From contig NC_049564.1 of the NCBI RefSeq assembly GCF_013368755.1, positions 1,558,001 to 1,622,000 on the forward strand: a DNA stretch of 64,000 nt, read 5' to 3'. Positions within the stretch are counted from its first letter, which is position 1. The number at the start of each line of letters is the position of its first letter. This stretch comes from Talaromyces rugulosus. Taxonomy: Eukaryota; Ascomycota; Eurotiomycetes; Eurotiales; Trichocomaceae. The notes beneath the pieces were generated by a model that worked only from the letters and a program-made list of their open reading frames with translations, was not told the DNA's origin and ran no database searches. Below are positions 54,902 through 64,000 of the stretch, in pieces. The position numbers were made by a program, and so were the translations under genes.

Positions 54902-57401
54902 GGAGCACCATGAGTTCCCCGGGAACCGCCAGTCCGTGGCTTCTGTCCACAGCGATGAGACTCTACGCGGCGAGGAGCAAGATGCGCCCACCCAAGACAG
55001 GCCCCGCGAGCCCCGTGTTCGCTTTCGGTCGTTATCTAGCGACCAGAACGGAGACGACGCGCGCACTTTGGTTGCTGAACGCCTAGAACATACTGATCAC
55101 CCCCGTGCCCCGTTTCATCGGCCGCCTACGCCAACACAAGACGACTCGCAGCGAAAGTCCGAGGATGTCACCAGTGCCAACCGAGCCCAGCCCGATGGTG
55201 ATCAGGATCGACCGCAGAAGCAAAGAAATGTCGACGGCGCCGCTGACAAATACAGGGAGGAAGAGGTCGAAGAAGAAAACCAGCTGGAAAAAGAGAAAGA
55301 GAAACAGAAGAAACTGTTCAACTTCGACAAGGCGAAGAAACTCTGGAATGTCGAAAAAGCGCGAGAGATTGCCCGCAAGCTAGGCCGGCCTCCCATGGAT
55401 GGCGACGGGCTGACCTCATCAGTCCCCGACACAACCTGGGCTGGAGATGGAGGTATCGCTTTGTCGAATATGACGGATGATCACCGAAAGACAGATGAAC
55501 AGCGTGCGCGAGATCAAGCTCATGCGACCTCAGAAGCACATCGACTCGTGCGTGAATTGACACAGCACCATAAGGGTCCAAGGTCTCGTCCTCGTCCAAG
55601 ACAGCCAGCAGAGGCGGGTGCTCCGTCCCTTGCAACAGAAGAAGAAGCACAAGAAAAGGCTCGCACAAGTGGCGGGGGAATCTTGGGTAACCTACTCAAA
55701 CTTCACCAAGCACAACAGGGGCATGACAGCCGATCCAATATTACCGGCACGGATGTAGATTCAGAAGGAGCGCAGACTTCAGGCCGATCGACCCCGTCCT
55801 CTGGAGCTGCTACGCCACGCAAGGAAAAGCTCAAATGGTACAAGAAGGATCAGAATAAGTCAACAAGCTCACTAGTCGGTGCTGCCTCGAACATGAGTGC
55901 TACAGGGGCTCCGAATCACTCGAACCAGATGTTGTCAGCGGCGGCAAGAAAGCGAAAGCAGAGTGGCAAGCCTCGGCTGGAAGACGAGATTCGAGTGACT
56001 GTACATATTGCTGAAATAATTTCGCGCCAACGCTATCTGATGCAGCTTTGCCGCGCTCTTATGAAGTTCGGCGCTCCAACCCACCGGCTCGAAGAGTATA
56101 TGCAGATGACGGCCCGCGTCCTTGAGGTGGATGCGCAGTTCCTGTATTTGCCAGGCTGTATGATTATGTCTTTTGACGATTCTTCAACACGAACGGCCGA
56201 GTTTAAACTGATCCGCGTGTCACAAGGTGTTGATCTTGGTCGACTGGCTGACACCCATAGTGTTTATAAGAATGTCGTACATGACTTGATTGGGGTGGAG
56301 GAAGCGTCTAAGCAACTGGAAGACATCATGAACCGCAAACCCAAGTTTCCCACATGGTTCTTGGTTATTATGTACGGCTTAGCCAGCGCCACCGTTGGGC
56401 CCTTTGCTTTCAACGCCCGCCCTATTGACATGCCGATCTCGTTTATCCTCGGCACCATGCTAGGGTTCATGCAGCTGGTGATGGCGCCTCGGTCTACATT
56501 ATACTCCAACGTGTTTGAAGTATTTGCTTCTGTACTTACGTCATTTCTCGCTCGTGCTTTTGGGAGCATCCGATGGGGTATCGTGGATGGAAAACAAGAG
56601 TACCTATTTTGTTTTTCAGCAATTTCCCAGGCGGCTATTGCCCTCATTCTGCCAGGGTTCTTGGTGTTATCGAGTAGTTTGGAATTGCAGTCGCATCAAC
56701 TGATTGCGGGCTCTATCAGAATGGTTTATGCTATCATTTACTCTCTTTTCTTGGGTTACGGAATCACGGTAGGCGTCACAATTTACGGGTTGATGGATGG
56801 GAATGCAAATTCCAATACATCTTGCCCTCCATCGCCAATCACAAATCCGTATCTACAGAGATTTCCCTTTGTGATCGCAATGTCGATATGGTTAGTTATT
56901 CTTAATCAAGGAAAATTCAAGCAAGCCCCGGTCATGATGATCATTGCCTTTGTTGGTTATGCGGTCAACTACCTGGCCACCAAGCGGATTGGTAGTACTT
57001 CAGAGGTTGCCAATACATTAGGAGCTTTTACTATCGGTGTATTGGGAAATCTGTATAGCAGACTTTGGCACGGTCATGCCGCAACAGCAATTCTTCCCGG
57101 GATTTTCGTCTTGGTGCCATCAGGTCTTGCTGCGACTGGATCTTTAATCTCTGGTGTGGCTTCTGCAGACCAGATCCGGGGAAATGTCACTGGACACAAG
57201 AACGAGTCGTCAGGTGGAAGCTCTGCAGGCGGGGGTGGAGGAGGAGGAGGAGGAGGAGGAGGAGGTATGGGAAATACTTCGGTGTTCAATCTCGGATTTG
57301 GTATGATACAAGTTGCCATTGGCATTACTGTGGGCCTGTTCATGGCGGCTTTGCTGGTTTATCCATACGGAAAAAGGCGCAGTGGATTGTTTAGCTTCTG
57401 A
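54891..57401 (+). CDS. ThrE/DUF1212 multi-pass membrane protein (Prm10-like)
   Basis: An intronless 836-aa protein. The first ~340 residues are hydrophilic and disordered, with a Glu/Lys-rich coiled stretch at about 122-150. A conserved cytosolic part begins near 370 (EDEIRVTVHIAEIISRQRYLMQLCRALMKFGAPTHRLEEYM) and leads into VDAQFLYLPGCMIMSF and about ten membrane segments from about 490 (FPTWFLVIMYGLASATVGPFAF, SIRWGIVDGKQEY and more). This is the ThrE/DUF1212 fold, shared with bacterial threonine exporters and the yeast pheromone-regulated Prm10. A 13-residue glycine tract at about 780 lies in the last loop. The protein is expected to be a plasma-membrane or organelle transporter; its substrate is unknown. 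The overlapping upstream frame may affect its expression. Confidence 0.88.
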   Translation: MSAEEHHEFPGNRQSVASVHSDETLRGEEQDAPTQDRPREPRVRFRSLSSDQNGDDARTLVAERLEHTDHPRAPFHRPPTPTQDDSQRKSEDVTSANRAQPDGDQDRPQKQRNVDGAADKYREEEVEEENQLEKEKEKQKKLFNFDKAKKLWNVEKAREIARKLGRPPMDGDGLTSSVPDTTWAGDGGIALSNMTDDHRKTDEQRARDQAHATSEAHRLVRELTQHHKGPRSRPRPRQPAEAGAPSLATEEEAQEKARTSGGGILGNLLKLHQAQQGHDSRSNITGTDVDSEGAQTSGRSTPSSGAATPRKEKLKWYKKDQNKSTSSLVGAASNMSATGAPNHSNQMLSAAARKRKQSGKPRLEDEIRVTVHIAEIISRQRYLMQLCRALMKFGAPTHRLEEYMQMTARVLEVDAQFLYLPGCMIMSFDDSSTRTAEFKLIRVSQGVDLGRLADTHSVYKNVVHDLIGVEEASKQLEDIMNRKPKFPTWFLVIMYGLASATVGPFAFNARPIDMPISFILGTMLGFMQLVMAPRSTLYSNVFEVFASVLTSFLARAFGSIRWGIVDGKQEYLFCFSAISQAAIALILPGFLVLSSSLELQSHQLIAGSIRMVYAIIYSLFLGYGITVGVTIYGLMDGNANSNTSCPPSPITNPYLQRFPFVIAMSIWLVILNQGKFKQAPVMMIIAFVGYAVNYLATKRIGSTSEVANTLGAFTIGVLGNLYSRLWHGHAATAILPGIFVLVPSGLAATGSLISGVASADQIRGNVTGHKNESSGGSSAGGGGGGGGGGGGGMGNTSVFNLGFGMIQVAIGITVGLFMAALLVYPYGKRRSGLFSF
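57238..57265. repeat. (GGA)n microsatellite coding for poly-Gly
   Basis: GAG/GGA units encode most of the glycine run in the ThrE-like protein. Such tracts vary in length between strains. Confidence 0.85.
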
Positions 57402-57627
57402 TTCCATTGCTGCGTTGTGTTGTACGATATTGTTATATTGCATTTCATATATAGCGTCAAGATTATCAAACGTATTTATCAAGCGAGAAAATGCATTAGT
57501 GGCGACTGGTACTGTCAACGTGCTGGTATAGACTGGAATATTTATTCTAACACGTCTAACGCAAGCGTAATCTTCATGTATTCATGTTCCTTAACATAAA
57601 TCCTTCCTGATCATCTATCCAGCCCTT

Positions 57628-59695
57628 CTAGTGCGCAAATCTAAAATCCAGCCGTTTACTGCCCTCATCTGTCGTCGTCTCTAGGTAGATATGTTTCTCT
57701 TGTTCACTCAAACCATTCCACTTCTTATCCCGCGAGCTGTTCCGCCACACATAGTACGCCTTTGTGAGTAGGTAGATGAGAATATTGACACTGCAAAGAA
57801 TCACAAGCACGCGATTGCCGCGCTTGTATCGAGGTGCGTCATCGGCTCGGTAGATATTTGACGCGATTATACCGCCTGCTTGTACGCACATGTTGTATGC
57901 GGCGGCGGAGACGGTGCGCGATCGCACGGTGTTGGAGTTGCGTGAGTTCCAGCCTACCTGGATGGGATGGGCTGGATAAGTTGTTGTCAGCATACATGTC
58001 CAATAATGGGAAATGGGGGGGGGTTGACTGACCGTTAGGGTAGCTGAGCAATAGCATCATTATCACCCATGCCAACCATTTGTTAACACTGTTTATATCG
58101 ACTGCATACAAATACACCACAAATGGCAGGGCCCAGATCTGACCAATCATCGCCGTCAGAGTCAATTGACCGGTTATCTCACTCGCATAAGTGAGAATGA
58201 GCATCAGAATGATGTGCAACACGCTATTCGGAATAGTGAGTAGATTTGTCTGGAAGGTATTGAATCCAATCCCCTTGAGTGAAAGAGTGAGGTAATTGCT
58301 CGGTGTGCTCATAGGGATTTGGAAAGCCACTCCGATGATGTACAGCGGCCAAAGGTCATAGTCAGCCAGAGATTTAAGTAGTAGTTTTGGCGTGATGGGT
58401 TCGCGGTTGTGCATGGAGGACTTGGAGGGGTCTTCACGGATACATCGGTTGACCATGATTTTTTCTTCGCTGTTTTCTTGTTAGTATTTATCATCGGATG
58501 AACAAGCAGAAGAATAACATACCGCTCGTTGAACCAGCCATTTTTCCCCCGAAACCAACTTGCTGTTTTCGTCGGGGCGGCTGGCATGAGGCCAGAAGCT
58601 AGGATACCGACGACGAGTGTGATGAGACCCTGTAGAAAGGATCAGTTTGGAATCTGACCGAAAACTTGGTAGATGGATAAATACCTCAATCAGGAACAGC
58701 CATCTCCACCCAGACTGCCCTAGCACGCCACGCATATGCAGCAGGCCAAAGGCGAGAAAACTGGCCAAGATATCTGCAATCGACATGGCTGTCCAGAAGA
58801 AACTCAGTCGGATAGAGAGTTCGTGGTGCTTGTAGAAGTACGAGAGATACAAAATGATCTATCAAAATCAGTAACATTTCCAAAAATAAAGGTATCGGAA
58901 TTGACAAACATCTGGAATAAAGCCGCCCTGCAAGATAGCTAACAGAGCTCTGCACGTCAAAAACGCCGTGCGCCCATTCAGCCAGTACTGCCCACAAGCA
59001 ACAATAGACCACAATACCATCTGTGCTGGAATCCATCTATCCGGACCAACCCATTTGCTCACCAACTGCGAAGGGAGCTCGGCGCATAGGAAGGCAAGTT
59101 TGAATACGGTATTTCCTAGATTGTAATCTGGTTTGACGTCAGTATGCTGAAGGTCTCGCGTACCCAAAAAAAAAGACTGACCATTTGTTGTCATATTTAA
59201 GTCACCGAGGAAGTTATCCGTCAACGCCTGCTGTATATTTGCCCGGTCCAGCTCCAGCGCCATGAACATGATGCAGGTGAAAACCAGGATCCTGACGTCA
59301 ATCTTCCGGATCAGTGCGTACTCTTCGCGCCATGTCCACCGAAACGAAGGGTCAAAACGATGTATATTTTCCCAATCCGCTCGTGGTTGATAATCCTTTG
59401 CTGTCTCTGGAGAGTCAAAGACCGATGGCTGCGTTGCGATGGAGTCGAGATCGAAGCTGGGGATGTCGCCGCCGCCCTGTTTCTTCTTGAATAGTCTGGT
59501 GAGCCAGAACCGTTGCTCGCCCCTGGGATCAGCCAATGGGGCGAGATCGGAAGAAAGCGAAGTGGTGCTGAGCGTCGCTGGATTTTTGTCCGTTATGCGA
59601 TTGCCATCTGGGGATGTTTCTGGAGATGGCGAATCGGTGGTACCATAGGAGCGATTGGTAGCTCTGGCCACACGACCAGTGAGGACGGTACTCAT
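57628..59695 (-). CDS. MFS transporter, Dal5/allantoate permease-like (anion:cation symporter family)
   Basis: Six exons (59695-59182, 59127-58910, 58858-58685, 58629-58523, 58469-58033, 57971-57628; introns of 51-61 nt) encode 597 aa. A long cytosolic N-terminus (about 140 aa) leads into helix 1 with the family motif [27 protein letters not shown]. Later landmarks are [67 protein letters not shown] (given here in two stretches across an intron) and [20 protein letters not shown]. These proteins import organic anions such as allantoate, ureidosuccinate, nicotinate-like or pantothenate-like compounds across the plasma membrane. The exact substrate cannot be told. The third exon boundary uses a GTTTGT donor. 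Confidence 0.9.
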
Positions 59696-61396
59696 TGCGA
59701 GAAAGTGAAGAAAAGAATTGTGATCAAGTCTTAGTCATTAACATGGGGAATATTTCTGGAGTATTTTAGGACAACTTTCTCAACCAACCGAGGGACTCCT
59801 GCTCTTCGACACCATATTTGGAACAATTGTCAGCAACTTATAACCACCACATTGGAGATGCCGGCCTCGGTCCAAGAGAACGAGTATACGGAGTCGTCAT
59901 TGCGACAACTGCTCACGACATACGATGCAGAAGTATACGCGGGGGCAACACTCAATCGAGAGTGGCAGACGATGATACCATATCCCCGCCAAAAGCGGCA
60001 ATGCCTGTGCGAAAGATAAGAAACCTGCAACAATAAATTGAATGAGCGGCAGGCGCGCACCTTGGCATTACTGTAAAGGGCCGAATTGTAGCTGCGTGCT
60101 TGCGCATGGTGTCTCTACGTGCTGGGGTTATTTTATGACGCAAGCTGCTCGACGCATGGTGTGATTTGCGGTGGTGGTGATGGCAGCGCACGCTTTGTTA
60201 GCGCTGCTAGGCGTTAGAGTTGATAGGTGACCGGTTTATCTAGGGTGCTAGGTACCGATGGCATGTATGTCAGATAAAAGTGTAACAGGAGAGATAGTCA
60301 AAAGAGGAGGTCAAGTTAGGGTTCTAGAGTCCAGGGTGGGTCTAGCCGAATCGGGAAGGATGGGTCCATCCGATATTTAAATGTTGTATATTGGTTTAAC
60401 ATATATAGATTTAATATGACATTGAAAGGGAAAAAAAAGAATCCGATTAGATACATTGGTAAAGTAGCTTCTAACTAAACCTCCTAACACTTGAATCAAT
60501 ATATAAGAGACACGCACACGACTGAGACACTGATTAGTCTCACCCACGAACGTGCGCTCTAGCGTCAATCTTGGTACAAGAGGACGGCCCAAGGAAATAT
60601 GTAGTGTTCCTTTTGACGACTCGTGGGAGGAAACAGCCGGATGTTTAATCTATTCTCAAATCCATGCTGAGCCTATGTGGAGACGAGGCCGGTTAAGCGT
60701 ACCGTGGTGGACATTGAAACATTGACGACAAGGAAATAAAAGAGAGAAGGAAAGGAAATGTAACATGCAACTTCATGTGTAGTCATTTAAAAAATTCATT
60801 ATTTTGGACAATAAAAGAGATTGACTGTAGGGGATTTGGTAGCAAAACATCGCCATTTTAAACTGGGGTGTTAACCCTCACAAGAAAAAGTCTGCACGGC
60901 ACGATGAACCGTGAGTGGTATGAAGGAGGGAAAATTTTCAAAAAATAACTCCTGTCTAATCGACTATTAAATACCTGGCCAACAGCGCAAGGGGCGCAGG
61001 GTGCCAAAGCTTCTGTCCGGGCAGCGTTTCTACTGGTCGCTCCGCGTTCCTTATGTAACGCGGAGATGCGGGGAAGCAATGCTACAGTACATGTAATTTA
61101 CATAAAAAAAAAAAAAACATATACAGGGCAAAGTCAATTCCATTGGAGTCAAGAAATAACAGCTATTTCTAAAGGTTAAACGTTCACTATAACCCCTGTG
61201 CCAGCAAACTGGGCATGTCGAAATGAAGGCGATGATCAAGTACTCTCTGTATTCAACAGCGTCGCTACTCGACAAGAAATAATCTCGTAACTACTTAGTG
61301 TCGCCAAATGTGCGAGGAGGATAGATAGGAGTGACGACCTTGATCCACTTGGCCTACCTATACACCTCAAGAAGATGCGATAAGTCTGCTTCATAT
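59696..61396. other. Long intergenic region, no supported gene
   Basis: Promoter of the Dal5-like gene, then 1.3 kb without a recognisable gene. A 56-codon plus-strand frame at about 59857-60027 reads moderately protein-like but has no known motif. The part before 61397 is the 3' flank of the tRNA synthetase gene. Confidence 0.45.
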
Positions 61397-63737
61397 TCAC
61401 TTCTTCCCAATGTCTTCTTTGAGGGAAACGATTCGGTTCAGCACCACCTTGTCCTCGGTGGAATCCGAATCCATGGCCTAGTAAACGTTAGTGTCATGAA
61501 AATACTAGTAACATTCTTGGACTCACAAAGTAAGCAATACGCAGGGCCTGGAATCGGACACTTTCTGGACCATGCTTTTCTTTCTCTCCTTCTGCTTCAG
61601 GCCATGGCGCTCTCCGACGAACTTCCTCGAAGCCAGGTTCAATGAGGGCATCGGGATAGATATCCTCGCTGTTGGGGCTGATGTCATTAAGGAAACCGCC
61701 TTCGACAGAGCTAGGGTCATCCGATTTGAAGAGTGCAGTATGGATGCGAACTTCGACATTCCGCGAGCCCTCTGGAACCCACTGGATATATGTCTTTGGT
61801 TTCTTTCCTTCTTTGTTGAAAACTGCTCGGACTTCGGTGATTTTGCCGTCCGCATCTTTGGAAAAGCTGGTTGCCGTGATGGGATATGGCATGTTGAGAA
61901 GGCCTACTGTCTTACCCGGTGCCAGGCGGAAATAGTCCTTGCTATCCACCTCGCGGAAATCGGAATGATCAATGTAAACGGTTTTGGTGACGGGAACTTT
62001 ATGCGAACCAAATTCGGGACTCTTAGGAGAGAAAGGAACATTGGCCTCACGTACGCTCTCTTCAAGCGAGTCCACATCTTCGAGCACAACCTTGAGAGGA
62101 TTAAGCACCAGCATAAGGCGAGGGACGGTCATTTCCAGGTATCGGCGAATACTCTGTTCGAATCTGGTCAGCCGGATAAGTGTATTCGCCGTAGTTACGC
62201 CTAGGTCGTTGATGAACGAGAGAATAGCTCCAGGGGGTATGCCTCTCCGTCTTAGAGCAATCAGAGTGTATAGTCTTGGGTCGTCCCATGCTCTGACGTA
62301 TTTTTCATCAACCAACTTTTTGAGCCCACGTTTGCTCATGATGGTGCCTGTGATATTAAAACGGCCTGGAGATGTTAAGTCAGTCGGGTTCATGCCAAGG
62401 GTCGCCGACACTTACCGTATTCGCGCTGCATTGGTTCGTATATGGAAAGAGTCTTGTTGAGCCACTCATAACTCTCCCGCGACTGGTAAAATTCCGTTGT
62501 GCAAAGACTGTGGGTAATTCCTTCGAAACTAAACGCAAATCAGTCGGAGTACGATGGGGTTTTTTTGGGCTTCACATACCTATCCGTGACTCCATGAGTC
62601 ATATCGTAGGTCGGATAAATAACCCATTTGTCACCAGTTCGGTAATGGTGTTTTGCCAGAACCCGGTAAGCTGCTATATCCCTGTACCCACGTCAGACGA
62701 AAGTCCATGCGCCACATGATAGATAAAACCTTACCAATTCTGAGGGTTTCCGCTTTCGATATCCTGTTTGAAACGCAGGAAAGCCGCTTGCGGTTTGTAT
62801 TTTCCATCACGCATATCCCGGAACTTCTGGAGATTGGTCTCCACATCTTGCTCGGCATGCTGGCAGCGATACCTAGGTGAAGTTCCCTTCTCTCCGCCGC
62901 GCTGCAACTTAAGCTCTGTGTCAGGGCAGTGGCAGACATATGCCTTTTGGAGGGTAATGAGCTGTTCAGCATGTGCGTACAGCCTATCGAAGTTATCGCT
63001 CGAGTAGGTGATCGCGTGAGGTTTGAATCCTAAGATATAAGCGCCCAGCCATATTCACTGTGGAAGCGTTCGTACCAAGCCATTCGACAATTTCGATAAT
63101 AGAACTGAAATATACCTCCTCCTCGGCCTCCGGATTGGTGTCATCGAATCTAAAAATTAGTACGGCGAGATTCGTAAACTAGAATCCGGATATGTACCTA
63201 AGATTCTATACCAAGTATTAAATAACAGCATTATTTGTTCATTCCACCATCGGACTTACTGTTTTTCCACCATGGTAACGAGCAAATCCAAAATTGATCG
63301 CAATTGCCTTGGCATGGCCTTTTCACCTGATGTTAGATGGTATCGTCTTTGTTGGCTTGAGTAATGTACCTAAATGTAGACTTGAAACACGTTAGTATCC
63401 TTCATATTACCACATGCGAATATAGAGACAAAAATACTCACAATCCATTGGGTTCAGGTGGGAACCGAGTCACAGTGTCTGGCCCCGTCGGTCTCTCTTC
63501 GTAGACTTTCGCGAGGAACCCCTCCTTGAACATCGAATCGGGATCAATTGGAGCTTCCTCCTGCTTTGGCTTCGGGGCGTTTTCCGTCTTGGGGGCAGGC
63601 GCCTTAGTTTGCTGCGCCTTGCTCGCCTTTTTTGCTCGCTTCGCGATGCGCTTCTTCAATTCGCCCTTGGAGACCATCTCGCCAGTCTCCTCGTCGAGCT
63701 GTAGCTTGGCTACGCCTTCAGCGACGGCGTCCGCCAT
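61397..63737 (-). CDS. GUS1: Cytosolic glutamyl-tRNA synthetase with two micro-exons
   Basis: Ten exons: 63737-63442, 63380-63370, 63318-63260, 63205-63198, 63149-63076, 63029-62735, 62681-62580, 62528-62416, 62365-61527, 61477-61397. They add to 625 aa in one frame. The N-terminus is Lys/Ala-rich. Exons 2 (11 nt) and 4 (8 nt) are needed to rebuild [20 protein letters not shown] (the class I HIGH motif as HLGH) and [19 protein letters not shown]. Their introns have good donors and a perfect ATACTAACG branch in the first. The KMSKS loop is [11 protein letters not shown], and the anticodon-binding C-terminus ends [16 protein letters not shown]. The enzyme charges tRNA-Glu with glutamate in the cytosol. 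Yeast Gus1 is longer because of its N-terminal GST-like domain, which is shortened here. Simple ORF calling would break this gene. Confidence 0.93.
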
Positions 63738-64000
63738 GTTGGGCAGATTTGAATCGCAGAAACCTGGAATATCACAGAAGAAGGTGTTGTAAAGTTGGTA
63801 AAATCAAAGAGCGCCTTGTTTGTAGCTTTGGTGGGGAAGCAAAAAAACGCATGTGGTCGCGGGGCTGTGACTCACTTGAGATAAGATAAGGAATGTCCGG
63901 GAAAACTGATGGGCCGTCTGTGTTTATACTTGAGCGTATCCGGGAATTATCAGAATTTCAGTATTTACTAATTCTCAATCGAATGTATATATAGCAAAAA
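63738..64000. promoter_or_regulatory. Upstream region of the glutamyl-tRNA synthetase gene
   Basis: The 263 nt to the window edge lie upstream of the synthetase start. No specific element was recognised. Confidence 0.35.

Noticed and set aside
59857..60027. 56-codon plus-strand frame with protein-like composition
   Set aside because: No signal peptide, domain or splice context; length is within chance expectation.

Overview
The window is nuclear DNA of a filamentous ascomycete, most likely a eurotiomycete (Aspergillus/Penicillium/Talaromyces type). The evidence is many short introns of 50-70 nt with GT..AG ends and internal CTAAC-like branch sites, Zn2Cys6 transcription factors, fungal-specific families (S28 peptidase, GH55 glucanase, Dal5-type carrier, Erg6), and an AT-rich transposon relic decayed by C-to-T changes typical of RIP. 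Species cannot be fixed from sequence alone. Exon coordinates were derived by hand from reading frame, splice sites and family conservation; for every spliced gene the exon lengths add up to an intact frame.

Layout. 0-13 kb: a secreted EGF/beta-propeller protein, an aromatic-L-amino-acid decarboxylase, a cupin, a Zn2Cys6 regulator divergent from a monocarboxylate-type MFS carrier (with CGGAC half-sites between them), a secreted S28 serine peptidase and a guanine deaminase. 14-26 kb: the mitochondrial glycine decarboxylase P-protein, an MFS relic, a small Zn2Cys6 protein, a beta-solenoid-like protein ending in PPPY, a Mup1-type amino-acid permease, and a dienelactone-hydrolase/SnoaL-like protein. 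26-28 kb: decayed DUF7924-like remains. 28-35 kb: dense housekeeping genes: aldo-keto reductase, zuotin (ZUO1), LYR protein MZM1, splicing factor SLT11/ECM2, and ERG6.

35-54 kb is a sparse accessory region. It holds a small secreted protein, an AT-rich gene desert, a nested pair of DNA transposons (a 1879-bp Fot1/pogo element with perfect 45-bp inverted repeats inside a roughly 620-bp repeat element), a C2H2 zinc-finger gene, a GH55 exo-beta-1,3-glucanase, a secreted lysozyme/transglycosylase-like protein, a 132-bp MITE-like element and two more small secreted proteins.

54-64 kb returns to core genes: a ThrE/DUF1212 (Prm10-like) membrane protein, a Dal5-family MFS carrier, and cytosolic glutamyl-tRNA synthetase, whose catalytic HIGH-motif region is split by two micro-exons of 11 and 8 nt.

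The strongest leads are the two GluRS micro-exons, the fully framed but RIP-stopped Fot1 relic nested in another element, the solenoid protein with a terminal WW-domain ligand, and the secreted-protein genes in the repeat-rich compartment. No PKS, NRPS, CRISPR, rRNA or convincing tRNA was found.
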